A stretch of DNA of 64,000 nucleotides. Origin: Leifsonia sp. TF02-11. GTDB lineage: Bacteria; Actinomycetota; Actinomycetes; Actinomycetales; Microbacteriaceae. Location of the stretch: assembly GCF_017565305.1 (NCBI RefSeq), contig NZ_JAGEKP010000008.1, forward strand, positions 186,001-250,000. Reading direction: 5' to 3'. Positions 23,281-31,062 of this stretch are shown piece after piece (position 1 is the first letter of the stretch; the number at the start of each line of letters is the position of its first letter). A program made the position numbers and the translations under genes. The notes beneath the pieces are model-generated. The model was given only the letters and a program-made list of their open reading frames with translations. It was not told where the DNA came from and ran no database searches.

Positions 23281-23734
23281 GCTGCACGACGGGGACGATC
23301 AGGACGTCGTCTACGGTCGGATCTTGCGCGTACGGGTTCGGCTTGTCGGGGTCGAAGTCGGGGTTCGGCACTCTGATGGCCTCGGTGGTGTGGGTGCTGA
23401 TTGCGAGCTCGCCGCCACACTCGTAGCAGTGGTCGCGGCCGAGGTATCCGGCCGCCTCGCCCTCCGCGACGAGCTCCTCCCACCGCTTGGCGAACTCGGC
23501 GCGCGCTTCGATGAAAGCCGGGTCGAGCGGTCGACGCTCGGTGATCTCTGGCCGGTTGTCGGGGTCGATGCCCTGCATGATGTACGAGTTGCGGATCATC
23601 TGCCGCTGCCGGGCCTCCAGCCGATCGGCCCACTCGCGCATCCACTCGCCAGGAGCGAACGGCTTCGATGCCGGGGTGACCATGCCGAACGCGGTCGGGA
23701 TCTTCTCGGGGATGTGCTCGCTGCCGTTGCTCAT
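23246..23734 (-). CDS. Phage protein with a CxxC knuckle
   Basis: 162 residues starting MSNGSEHIPEKIPTAFGMVT. The helical middle (WMREWADRLEARQRQMIRNS) is followed by DHCYECGGELAIS, and the C-terminus ends VVQHDAIHIGGDCG. GGAGG precedes ATG 23734. Role unknown. Confidence 0.65.
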   Translation of the reverse strand: MSNGSEHIPEKIPTAFGMVTPASKPFAPGEWMREWADRLEARQRQMIRNSYIMQGIDPDNRPEITERRPLDPAFIEARAEFAKRWEELVAEGEAAGYLGRDHCYECGGELAISTHTTEAIRVPNPDFDPDKPNPYAQDPTVDDVLIVPVVQHDAIHIGGDCG

Positions 23735-24024
23735 CGCTGGTCCTCCCGGAATCGCGACCGGCAGTCCTCGCAGGTGGTCGCCGCGCGGCGGTCGGTGACG
23801 GTCGCCAGGTCGCGAGGGACCGGCTTCCCGCATGACGTGACCGGCGAGCCCCACGGAGCGAAGTGCAGAACCTCGGCCTCGCCACGGGCCGCGGCCGAGG
23901 CGTCTGACTGTAAATCAGCTCCCTCGTCGTGGTGGCACGGGCAGACGCACGGGATGACGTTCTCGCCGTCCCATCCGTCGCCGTTGCAGGCGTCGTGCTT
24001 GCCGTCTCGGCAATCGGGGTTCAT
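23731..24024 (-). CDS. Cys-rich small phage protein
   Basis: 97 residues: MNPDCRDGKHDACNGDGWDG and IPCVCPCHHDE in the N-terminal half, a later CGKP and TTCEDCRSRF. The C-D-G-x-H-x-x-C and CxCxCHH pattern is a small metal-binding module seen in many actinophages. GGAG precedes ATG 24024. Function unknown. Confidence 0.65.
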   Translation of the reverse strand: MNPDCRDGKHDACNGDGWDGENVIPCVCPCHHDEGADLQSDASAAARGEAEVLHFAPWGSPVTSCGKPVPRDLATVTDRRAATTCEDCRSRFREDQR

Positions 24025-24203
24025 CGGGTCTCCTTCGGGTGGCAGTTGCAGTGGTAGTTCTTCGCGCAGCCGTACGGGGTCTTGCAGCACGACGGCTTGC
24101 ACGCTCTCGGTGGTGGCGATGGTCTGGTCGGCGGTTCGAACCACGCCTCGATCGGCTTCTCGTTCAGCAGCGACGTCGTCGACCGCGCCCGACGCAGCTT
24201 CAC
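24021..24203 (-). CDS. Cys-rich 60-residue phage protein
   Basis: MKLRRARSTTSLLNEKPIEA at the start and CCKTPYGCAKNYHCNCH at the C-terminus, six Cys within about 20 residues with His. It overlaps both neighbours by 4 bases. The pattern repeats the Cys/His theme of the next gene and suggests zinc binding. Confidence 0.6.
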   Translation of the reverse strand: MKLRRARSTTSLLNEKPIEAWFEPPTRPSPPPRACKPSCCKTPYGCAKNYHCNCHPKETR

Positions 24204-24322
24204 GTCTCGGCCCTCATGTCGGCCTCCTCGAACGTGTCCGTCCCGCCGTGCTCGAATTCCAGGACGGTCAGGAACTGCTCAGGACTCAAAGTCGGCGCGG
24301 GCGGGGTGGGAACGCCGCTCAT
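24200..24322 (-). CDS. 40-residue phage protein
   Basis: MSGVPTPPAPTLSPEQFLTV then LEFEHGGTDTFEEADMRAET. ATG 24322 follows directly on the stop of the upstream gene (shared base) and the TGA overlaps the next ATG. Short, acidic, unknown function. Confidence 0.55.
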   Translation of the reverse strand: MSGVPTPPAPTLSPEQFLTVLEFEHGGTDTFEEADMRAET

Positions 24323-24651
24323 CAGATCCCCATCCGCTTGACGAGGCGTTCCCACAGGGTCTTCTTCGCCTGCTCGCCGCGTGTGGTGAGAGAGAGCTGG
24401 GAGAGCGCCGCATACATCGCGACGTCGGCCTCGACCGTCGTCTTCTCCTGCCGCGTGACCTCGACACGCTCCCAGAGCCCCGCCTCCCGGAGCGCGGCCT
24501 TCAGCGCGTCCTCGTCGAGGCTGATCTGCCGCGTCCGCACGACCTGCCCCCACCGGCCGCCGCGGCGCTCGGTCAGCCAGATCCGCACGCGACGGTACGG
24601 GTACGCGGCGTCGGTGGTGTACCGCTCGATCGCGATGTCCTGATGCTTCAT
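24322..24651 (-). CDS. Phage protein of unknown function
   Basis: 109 residues, MKHQDIAIERYTTDAAYPYR, RVRIWLTERRGGRWGQVVRT, ending KTLWERLVKRMGI. Strand-rich first half and helical second half. Overlaps the adjacent genes at both ends. No family recognised. Confidence 0.65.
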   Translation of the reverse strand: MKHQDIAIERYTTDAAYPYRRVRIWLTERRGGRWGQVVRTRQISLDEDALKAALREAGLWERVEVTRQEKTTVEADVAMYAALSQLSLTTRGEQAKKTLWERLVKRMGI

Positions 24652-24854
24652 GCTCTCTGTCCTTCCGTGATCTGCTGCCCGCGGACGAACCGACGCAGCC
24701 TCTCGGTTTCGTGGTCGTACTCGCGACGCTCCAGCTCGTCCTCCGGGATCGGCAGACCGTGGAACCGCCACGGCGCCTGCTTCACCTCGAACGACACCTC
24801 GGCGAGGAACCGGGCCATGTCCAGCTCGGACGGGGCGATCATCGTCTCCGGCAT
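24648..24854 (-). CDS. Small phage protein of unknown function
   Basis: 68 residues, MPETMIAPSELDMARFLAEV followed by an acidic/basic helix (EDELERREYDHETERLRRF). Coupled by overlap to both neighbours. Confidence 0.6.
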   Translation of the reverse strand: MPETMIAPSELDMARFLAEVSFEVKQAPWRFHGLPIPEDELERREYDHETERLRRFVRGQQITEGQRA

Positions 24855-25198
24855 CACGCGACTACCATCCGGTGGAGGCTGATGGCGAGGCCGTTCGCTC
24901 GGTCCATCGCGGCTTCCCACGTGTTGTGGTAGCGCTCGGCCACGAGGTCTCCGTCGTCCCAGAGCACGTACGACATCGCCTTCGGTGCGCCGTCGTGGCC
25001 CCAGTTGATGCATGCGACCTTGACCCGGTGAGAGTTATCCACAGCCCCTGTCGCGTGCTCAGGAACAGAAGATGATCCGCTCTGGTCTTGGACACGTTCG
25101 TTAGTTGCGTCTGTTGCGTTCGTTGCGTGCATTGCTCCGGAAGCCGCCGAGCACTGCTCAGCGTCGATGCCGGTAGGAATGCTCCGAGTAGTGCTCAT
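24854..25198 (-). CDS. Phage protein of unknown function with Thr/Asn-rich segment
   Basis: 114 residues. The first 50 are low complexity (ATNATDATN, encoded by GCGTT-type repeats around 25095-25130, and QDQSGSSS), the rest looks folded (VKVACINWGHDGAPKAMSYV then AMDRANGLAISLHRMVVA). A downstream start in the folded part is possible. A TTATCCACA sequence (25035-25043) lies inside it. ATG 25198 overlaps the preceding stop by 4 bases. Confidence 0.6.
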   Translation of the reverse strand: MSTTRSIPTGIDAEQCSAASGAMHATNATDATNERVQDQSGSSSVPEHATGAVDNSHRVKVACINWGHDGAPKAMSYVLWDDGDLVAERYHNTWEAAMDRANGLAISLHRMVVA

Positions 25199-25557
25199 GC
25201 AACCGTTCCTCTCTGCTTGGCCCACCGCGCCGCGGCGGCCTTCTTCGCTTTCTCCGTGCGTCGCTGCGATTCCTCGTCGGACGGCTGGAAGGCGGCCCAG
25301 TCGTGGATCATCCAGCCGCCCTCGATCGGCTCCCACAGGCCGACCTCGACGAGGAGGTCGGCGTCGCGCTTCTTCCCGTGCATCAGCCCGAGCGCGGCGG
25401 CCGGGATGAACCCGGAGTTGCCCTGGCCGCCGCAGTAGCCGAGTCCGAACACCCACACGCAGAGCGCGTGATCGCCGCCCCGCTGCCCGAGCAGCTCGAG
25501 CGTCTTGTGGTTGCTATGGAGGTTCACGTCCACGCGAACCCAGTTGAGATTCGCCAT
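25195..25557 (-). CDS. Replication-initiation-like winged-helix protein
   Basis: 120 residues: MANLNWVRVDVNLHSNHKTL, then GNSGFIPAAALGLMHGKKRD, LLVEVGLWEPIEGGWMIHDW and a basic tail. This matches the N-terminal winged-helix module of phage replisome organisers (DnaD/RepO type), which in other phages is followed by a second domain that is absent here. It may bind the phage origin; two of the three TTATCCACA sequences lie elsewhere, one 150 bases downstream. One-base overlap with the HNH gene. Confidence 0.6.
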   Translation of the reverse strand: MANLNWVRVDVNLHSNHKTLELLGQRGGDHALCVWVFGLGYCGGQGNSGFIPAAALGLMHGKKRDADLLVEVGLWEPIEGGWMIHDWAAFQPSDEESQRRTEKAKKAAAARWAKQRGTVA

Positions 25558-25898
25558 CAGTCGAGACCCCCGTCCGCCTTGAGCATGACGAGCTGCCCGC
25601 GGTAGAGGACTGGTCGGAGTGCCGAGTTGAACCCGGAGCGCACCGACCACCCGTTCGCGTAGCGGTCGCTGTCGGCGTGCGCCTTCCCGTGGCAGCCGGT
25701 GTGGTTCCCCCACCCACAGACGTGCAGGAGGTTCGTCACGACGTCGAGGCCGCCGTGCGAGCGGTGTTGGCGGTGGTGGATCTCGGTGGCCTTGCGGATG
25801 CCGCAGACCTCGCACATCCCGAATGAGCGTTCCCGCACCTTCGCGTACGCGAGACGCGACTCTGCCGGAGTCGGCTTCGCGGTCTTCGGGCCGATCAC
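25557..25898 (-). CDS. HNH endonuclease
   Basis: 113 residues with a complete HNH core: CEVCG near 29-33, EIHHRQHRSHGG with the catalytic His pair, NLLHVCGWGNHTGCHGKAH with the second Cys pair and last His. Small phage HNH proteins commonly assist packaging or homing; this one is in the early rather than the packaging block. The gene is followed directly by the replication-like protein. Confidence 0.85.
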   Translation of the reverse strand: MIGPKTAKPTPAESRLAYAKVRERSFGMCEVCGIRKATEIHHRQHRSHGGLDVVTNLLHVCGWGNHTGCHGKAHADSDRYANGWSVRSGFNSALRPVLYRGQLVMLKADGGLD

Positions 25899-26004
25899 AG
25901 GGCGTCACCCCACCCGGCAGTTCCCGCCGCGCACAGAGAGAGCAACAGGACTGAGCATCCCGCCCGGCCCTGGCGCACTCCTCCTGCGAACGAAGGGAAC
26001 GACG

Positions 26005-26127
26005 ATGAGGAACCTACTGACGAAGGCGTACCTGTGGATGGACGCCAACCCCGCGGCCGAGGCGGTGCTGTGGCTCGGCCTCGACTGCGTCTGTGAGGTG
26101 CTCGGATTGCCGCCGCTCCACTTCTGA
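26005..26127 (+). CDS. 40-residue protein on the opposite strand
   Basis: MRNLLTKAYLWMDANPAAEA then VLWLGLDCVCEVLGLPPLHF. GAAGGGA lies 6 bases before ATG 26005. It lies between two minus-strand genes with the next plus-strand gene 43 bases on. It has a hydrophobic C-terminal half and a CVC. A competing minus-strand frame (25905-26156) lacks a ribosome site. Confidence 0.5.
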   Translation: MRNLLTKAYLWMDANPAAEAVLWLGLDCVCEVLGLPPLHF

Positions 26128-26170
26128 GGTGGCTTGAAATCGGGGCCGAAATCCATGCCAAGGTCGAAGC

Positions 26171-26353
26171 ATGGACGAACTCAACCTGGCCCAAGAGGCC
26201 ATCGATACTGCCCGCACCGCGCTCGGCTACTCGCAGGGGACGAACGGTCTCATCCGCCGAGAAGAGCCGTTGCAACTCACCCTTGACGCGATCGAACACG
26301 TCGCCGGGGTGCTTCGCGAACTCCGTGACGGGGCGCGGGCGGACGCTGAGTAG
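26171..26353 (+). CDS. 60-residue helical protein on the opposite strand
   Basis: MDELNLAQEAIDTARTALGY, then IRREEPLQLTLDAIEHVAGV and LRELRDGARADAE. Acidic and fully helical. AAGG lies 7 bases upstream of ATG 26171; it ends 5 bases from the convergent helicase-methylase gene. With the previous gene it forms a two-gene plus-strand island in the middle of a long minus-strand operon, like a lysogenically expressed accessory (moron) unit. Confidence 0.6.
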   Translation: MDELNLAQEAIDTARTALGYSQGTNGLIRREEPLQLTLDAIEHVAGVLRELRDGARADAE

Positions 26354-26358
26354 GCACG

Positions 26359-28887
26359 TCACGACGCCATCTCCAGGTCGAGCATGTCGAACAGGCTCGG
26401 CGTCTGCCCGGAGCGGTCCATCTCCCGCTGGTAGTTCACCGCGTCGCGGAACGAGGTCGGGTTGAGCTCGACGGCGCGACCACGGCGGCCGAGCTTCCTG
26501 GCCCGGAGAGGGACGGTGCCGAGACCGCCGAACGGGTCGAACACGAGATCGCCCTTGTTCGAGTAGCGCTCGATGAGCCGGTCGACGATGTCGAACTGCA
26601 GCGGGCAGATGTGGAACTCGAGGTTCCGTCTCGCCTGCTCCCCGTTGAGGGTCAGCATCCGGTTCACATCCGACCAGACGAACGGGTGCCAGGCGCCGGG
26701 GTCGAGGGACTTGAACGTCGACGGGAGCGCTCGACGCGCCTGCAGCGCCTCACCGAGGGCCACGTGAGCGTCGAAGTCGTAGACGGTGTGCTCCGACTGC
26801 GTCTTGAACAGCCGCGAGCGTTCCTCCGGCTTCAGCTGGGCGAGCTCGTCGACGGTGAGTACCCGGTTCCCGGACGACCTCCAGTCGGCGGCGGCGTCGA
26901 TCTGCCAGCGGGCGAGGGAGTAGTCCTCGATGCCCTTCACGATCCGCTCGTCCGCGTACCCCTTCGACCGGTCCGTCTGCGGCTTGTGGAAGAGCAGGAT
27001 GTACTCCGGCGAGCCGACGCCCATCTTCGAGCCGTCCTTCCGCATCTCGGTGTATCCGAGGCGGTAGGTCTGGTTGTTCTCCCGCACGACGTCGGTCGTG
27101 ACCGTGATCATGCCCATGTAGTCGAACCCGTGACGCATCCCGTGGAACAGCGCCTCCGCGTGGAACGGGGAGACGGTGGGGATGCCGGCGCCGGTCACGT
27201 TGCCGAACAGGATGCGGTCCTTCACATGGCAGGCGTAGATCCTGCCGGGCTTGAGGATGCGGTGCAGCTGCGGTGTGAGGAAGTCCATCTGCGCCCAGAA
27301 GTGCGCGTTGTTGTCCGTGTGACCGAAGTCGTTGTAGCTCGGCGTGTACTCGTAGTGGTTCGAGAACGGGATCGACGTGACGATCAGGTCGACGCTGTTC
27401 TCCTCCATCTGCATCGTCTCGGGCACGCAGTCGTTGTGCGCGATCAGCCAGTCATCGCCGGACGCCTCCGCGCGCTTCACACCCATCGACCGGGTGAGCT
27501 CGGCGGTGATCCGGCCAGGGTTCAGCCCGTACTCGCGGATCACGTCCGACATCGTCTCGGCGAGGCGCTCGTGCTCCTCCCATTTCGCCTCCAGGGTGTC
27601 CTTGACCGAGCCCTCGGTGTCGGCGTAGATCAGGAAGACACGGCACTCGCGCATTTGCCCGTAGCGGTGGATGCGGTGCACAGCCTGGATGGTGTCGTTG
27701 AACTTGTGCGTGATGCCGACGAAGATCGCCGTCGACGCCTGCTGCAGGTTCATGCCCTGCCCGAGCATCACCGGCTTGCCGATCAGCGCCGTCGTCTCGC
27801 CGGCGCGCCATGCCTCCAGACGTCGCTCGGCCTCCTCGTCGGACAGCGCCCCATGCACCGAGGAGAACGAGATCCCGGCCGCGGCGAGCGACTTCTCGAT
27901 CAGGTCCTGCTCGTCGTTCAGGTCACACCAGATGACCAGCTGGTCACGAGACGCCACGACGTGCTCATGCACAATGGACATCAGCCGAGCGACGCGCGCC
28001 TGAAGAGTCTCGCGCTTCTCCCGGGCGGCGTCGACCATCGACATCTTCGCGCCGCGGACGAGGACGCCCTGACCGTCGCGGTCCATCTGCTCGCTGGCCA
28101 GGTCGACCGCGACTTCTTCCCAGTGCTTCACCAGCGGGGGCAGGTCGTAGCCCTCATCGGAGTAGCCGAGGTCGCTGGGCCGCTGGAGGAAGCACGCCCA
28201 CGTGTTCAGCCACAGCCAGAACTCGCGCTCCTTGTGCGGGTAGAGGGTGAGGTTGCCGGCCGATGTCGAGTCGCGCTGGAAGAACCGCGTGAGCGCCTGA
28301 CCGGTGTCCATCACGCCGAGGAAGCCGGCGTAGTGGATCAGCTCCTTGTATCGGTTCGGGCTCGGGGTGGCCGTGGCGACGAATCGGTAGGGGATCGCGT
28401 CGAAGAGACCCAGGAACTCCTGGTAGGTCTTCGACCCGAACGACCGCAGCACCGACGCCTCGTCGAGCGAGACCGCCTTGAACAGGTTCACGTCGAGTTT
28501 GCCATCACGCACCGACTCGTAGTTCGTGACGTAGATACCGGGCCCGTCGACCTGCTCGGTGCGGCGCACGAACGTCACGTCGACGCGGAGGCGGCCGCGG
28601 CCGTCGCGGATGAACTCGCCGCGCACACCGAGCGGTGCCACGATCAGCGCCCGACCACCCTCGCGCTTCAGGATCTGACGCAGGATCTCCAGCTGCATGA
28701 TCGACTTGCCGAGACCGAAGCGTGCGAAGATCGCTCGCCGGCCGCCGGCGATCGCCCACTGCACGATGTCACGCTGGTGCGGCTTCAACGCGGTGTGCAG
28801 CTCGAACGGGTTCACGTGGAAACCGAACGACTTCTCGAACGCGACCTTCTCGCCGAGGAACTCTTCGTACTCCGTCAGACCGTTCAC
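26359..28887 (-). CDS. Fused SNF2-type helicase and DNA methyltransferase
   Basis: 842 residues. The first part (about 25-470) is an SF2/SNF2 helicase: motif I ARFGLGKS, motif II LDEAS, motif III VATATPSPN, and motif VI QAVHRIHRYGQ. The second part (about 490-842) is an amino-methyltransferase: motif IV TSIPFS (the common form is TSPPY/F), and motif I FDPFGGLGTVP near the C-terminus, so the order is the beta class (IV before I), giving N4-cytosine or N6-adenine methylation. GTG 28887 overlaps the RusA stop. A single polypeptide combining both would translocate and modify phage DNA, probably against restriction or for replication. No target-recognition domain is obvious. Confidence 0.85.
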   Translation of the reverse strand: MNGLTEYEEFLGEKVAFEKSFGFHVNPFELHTALKPHQRDIVQWAIAGGRRAIFARFGLGKSIMQLEILRQILKREGGRALIVAPLGVRGEFIRDGRGRLRVDVTFVRRTEQVDGPGIYVTNYESVRDGKLDVNLFKAVSLDEASVLRSFGSKTYQEFLGLFDAIPYRFVATATPSPNRYKELIHYAGFLGVMDTGQALTRFFQRDSTSAGNLTLYPHKEREFWLWLNTWACFLQRPSDLGYSDEGYDLPPLVKHWEEVAVDLASEQMDRDGQGVLVRGAKMSMVDAAREKRETLQARVARLMSIVHEHVVASRDQLVIWCDLNDEQDLIEKSLAAAGISFSSVHGALSDEEAERRLEAWRAGETTALIGKPVMLGQGMNLQQASTAIFVGITHKFNDTIQAVHRIHRYGQMRECRVFLIYADTEGSVKDTLEAKWEEHERLAETMSDVIREYGLNPGRITAELTRSMGVKRAEASGDDWLIAHNDCVPETMQMEENSVDLIVTSIPFSNHYEYTPSYNDFGHTDNNAHFWAQMDFLTPQLHRILKPGRIYACHVKDRILFGNVTGAGIPTVSPFHAEALFHGMRHGFDYMGMITVTTDVVRENNQTYRLGYTEMRKDGSKMGVGSPEYILLFHKPQTDRSKGYADERIVKGIEDYSLARWQIDAAADWRSSGNRVLTVDELAQLKPEERSRLFKTQSEHTVYDFDAHVALGEALQARRALPSTFKSLDPGAWHPFVWSDVNRMLTLNGEQARRNLEFHICPLQFDIVDRLIERYSNKGDLVFDPFGGLGTVPLRARKLGRRGRAVELNPTSFRDAVNYQREMDRSGQTPSLFDMLDLEMAS

Positions 28888-29288
28888 GCCTGCACCTGCT
28901 CGACTTCGAGCGACATCCATGCGGCGGCGTGCTGGCGGCGGTCTTCGAGGACGATGCGGCAGTGCTTGTCCATGAGGTCGGGCGTGTCGTCGGCGGTCAC
29001 GCCCGCGTCGACGAGCCCGTCGCAGAGGGCCTTGCAGAGGCGGAAGAGGTTGTCGGAGTCACGGCGTCTCTGGTCGCGTACGTGCCAGACGAGGGTGACG
29101 TTGCAGCGGCCGAGGGCAGGGAAGGCCGCCGCCTGCTCGGCGGCGTACGCGCGCCAGAGCTTGGTGTGCTTGGCAATGACGCGCCAGTGGAGTCGGAGGT
29201 TGAGGCTCAGCGGGTCGCGCTCGAGCGGGATGAAGATGCTGGCCTTGAACGGCTCGGCGGCCGGGATCGTGGCAAGGTTGTCGGACAC
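28884..29288 (-). CDS. RusA-like Holliday junction resolvase
   Basis: 134 residues. The RusA pattern is clear: an N-terminal IPLERDPLSLNLRLHWRV, then RRRDSDNLFRLCKALCDGLV and DAGVTADDTPDLM with the acidic residues that bind metal. It resolves branched recombination intermediates before packaging, fitting with the exonuclease and RecT genes upstream. Confidence 0.85.
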   Translation of the reverse strand: MSDNLATIPAAEPFKASIFIPLERDPLSLNLRLHWRVIAKHTKLWRAYAAEQAAAFPALGRCNVTLVWHVRDQRRRDSDNLFRLCKALCDGLVDAGVTADDTPDLMDKHCRIVLEDRRQHAAAWMSLEVEQVQA

Positions 29289-29323
29289 GCTGATTCCTTC
29301 TGCGATGGGGGAGCTGTTGTGGA

Positions 29324-29358
29324 GGGTGGCCAGGACGTCGGAATCGTCCTGGCCACCC
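29324..29358. terminator. Perfect 14-bp hairpin downstream of the DUF2303 gene
   Basis: GGGTGGCCAGGACG (29324-29337) and CGTCCTGGCCACCC (29345-29358) around TCGGAAT, just after the minus-strand stop at 29367. No T-run follows, so termination may be partial; it could separate the recombination genes from the helicase-methylase part or stabilise RNA. Confidence 0.6.
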
Positions 29359-29366
29359 GGTTCGGG

Positions 29367-30254
29367 TTACGGCCGGCCGTAGAAGATCGGCACGTCGCCG
29401 ATCCCCTCGTGCACGACCGTCTCCTTGCCGGACTCGGCTGACTTGTCGGTGCGGCCGTCGCGGATCTCGGTCGCGATGTCCGCGAACGCGCCCTCGAGGA
29501 TCGTCTCCGGCCGCTGCAGCGTGTAGCCGAGCCGCAGCCCGTCCTCGCTGATGCGGTATCGGAGCGACGCGAACACGTAGTAGATCGGGCCGCCGATGTA
29601 CGGGCGCAGCGCGAGCTTGAGCTCCTTCGGGAACTCCAGGTCGCCCTTGCGGCCCTTCGCGGCGCCGATCGTCTCCGTGTACTCGAACTTGACCTCGCCG
29701 TTGTCGAGGCGCGTCGCCTGGCCGAAGTCGACCTTCTTCGTGGCCTCGAACTTCGTCGCGAGCTCGATCACACGGGCGTGCGTCGGCTCGACGACGTCGA
29801 GGGCGCGGTCCTCGATGAACTCCGCGAACTCCTGCTGACCGAACCAGGCGCGGTTGCTCTGGCCGAGGTCGTGCGCCGTCCACGCGAGCCACGCCTTGGT
29901 GTGCTCCAGGCCGAGGGTCAGCTTGTGGCGCTGCCAGCCAGGGTCGTTGTAGCTGCCCTCGTGGGAGTCGATGACCGCGACCACGCTCGACGAGGAGGTG
30001 TGCGCGTACACCTCCGTCCCCGGGAGCTTGTGCCGGTTCACGTAGCTGACGAACGACGCCGCGTCGGTCACCGTGCGGGACGCCTCCGCGCGCCGGGGCA
30101 CGTCGGCGTAGCCGTCGGTGTCGAGCTCTCGTAGCCCACCCTTCCCGTCGGCGACCGCGTACACCGTACCCGGCAGGAGCGTGTGCGGCTTCGTGCCGGC
30201 GATGGCCAGGTCGGCGACGGTCTGCGCCTCGGTGATGTTCTCGATCTCGCTCAT
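29367..30254 (-). CDS. DUF2303 family protein (YfdQ-like)
   Basis: 295 residues. Diagnostic segments are VVAVIDSHEGSYNDPGWQRH, then FGQQEFAEFIEDRALDVVEP, KGRKGDLEFPKELKLALRPY and RYRISEDGLRLGYTLQRPE. DUF2303 proteins are common in phage recombination/early regions; their biochemical role is not established. It is coupled to the next gene upstream by a 4-base overlap. Confidence 0.85.
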   Translation of the reverse strand: MSEIENITEAQTVADLAIAGTKPHTLLPGTVYAVADGKGGLRELDTDGYADVPRRAEASRTVTDAASFVSYVNRHKLPGTEVYAHTSSSSVVAVIDSHEGSYNDPGWQRHKLTLGLEHTKAWLAWTAHDLGQSNRAWFGQQEFAEFIEDRALDVVEPTHARVIELATKFEATKKVDFGQATRLDNGEVKFEYTETIGAAKGRKGDLEFPKELKLALRPYIGGPIYYVFASLRYRISEDGLRLGYTLQRPETILEGAFADIATEIRDGRTDKSAESGKETVVHEGIGDVPIFYGRP

Positions 30255-30640
30255 GCGGACGGGGCCTCCTTGATCTCCCCGGTCGCGGGGTTCACGGTGT
30301 AGTCGGGTGCGGTGCGGATGTCCTCTTCAGCGAAGAGGGGCATCGCGGTCGGGTCGGTGCGCTGCAGCTTGTTGCCCTCGCCGATGTACGCGATCGAGCC
30401 CTCCCGGTTCTTCTCCGGGAGCTTCATCGCGATGCGGTCGTTCACGATGACCGCCGTGCCACCGCCGTCGACGAGCTTCACGTCGAAGCGGACCGAGAGC
30501 GACCCGGGCTTGCCGGTCGTCTTCACCGCCTCGATCAGCTTCGTCAGCCCGTCGGCGAGCTCGATGTCGGTCTTCGGTCGGATCGTGGCGAGCACAGCCG
30601 CGAAGCTGTCGCGCGTCTCCGATCCCTTCATGTCCACCAT
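30251..30640 (-). CDS. Phage protein of unknown function, paired with DUF2303
   Basis: 129 residues, MVDMKGSETRDSFAAVLATI, then VRFDVKLVDGGGTAVIVNDR and a C-terminal FAEEDIRTAPDYTVNPATGE. A helix then a beta-sheet, the second half ending in the NPATGEI pattern common in actinophage early proteins. Regularly found next to DUF2303 genes; role unknown. Confidence 0.65.
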   Translation of the reverse strand: MVDMKGSETRDSFAAVLATIRPKTDIELADGLTKLIEAVKTTGKPGSLSVRFDVKLVDGGGTAVIVNDRIAMKLPEKNREGSIAYIGEGNKLQRTDPTAMPLFAEEDIRTAPDYTVNPATGEIKEAPSA

Positions 30641-30666
30641 TTGGTTTTCCCTTCTGTGGGTGGCTT

Positions 30667-31062
30667 TCAGCGGCCTACGCCGCCGACGCCGTACGCGGCG
30701 CCGTTGACCTTGTTGATGTTCTGGTAGCCCATGAGCTTCGACTTGAGGGCGTCCTGGAGGTGCTCCGCGTGGTGGAGCTGGGCCTTCGCCTCGTTCAGCT
30801 CGCGGAGCAGCGGGAGGCATTCGAGGCGCGCCTCCGCGATGCGCTCGTTGTAGAGGTCCCGCTTCGACTGGAGCTTCGCCATCTCGAACGCCTTCGAGTA
30901 CGCCTCCTCGGCGTCGTACCGTGCGCGCTGCAGGGTGTCGATGACGACGACAGCACGCTCCAGGCGGTCGCCGATCTCACGGATGATGAACTCGATCTCC
31001 ATCGGCGAGACGGGCTGGTAGTCGATCAGCTCGCCCGTGGTCGAGTGCACCAGCTCGGTCAC
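30667..31062 (-). CDS. Coiled-coil phage protein of unknown function
   Basis: 131 residues, MTELVHSTTGELIDYQPVSP then an almost continuous helix at about 20-115 (IIREIGDRLERAVVVIDTLQ, NERIAEARLECLPLLRELNE), and a Gly-rich end. Encoded between RecT and the DUF2303 partner, so it may assist the annealing machinery. Confidence 0.65.
   Translation of the reverse strand: MTELVHSTTGELIDYQPVSPMEIEFIIREIGDRLERAVVVIDTLQRARYDAEEAYSKAFEMAKLQSKRDLYNERIAEARLECLPLLRELNEAKAQLHHAEHLQDALKSKLMGYQNINKVNGAAYGVGGVGR

Noticed and set aside
25095-25135. GCGTTCGTTGCGT-type short repeats as a microsatellite
   Set aside because: Only a few imperfect units; they encode a Thr/Asn-rich linker and look like ordinary low-complexity coding sequence.
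25905-26156. 83-codon minus-strand frame starting MDFGPDFKPPQKW
   Set aside because: It matches the operon direction but has no ribosome site before its ATG and becomes Ser/Arg/Val-rich; the overlapping plus-strand 40-residue gene has a better start signal.
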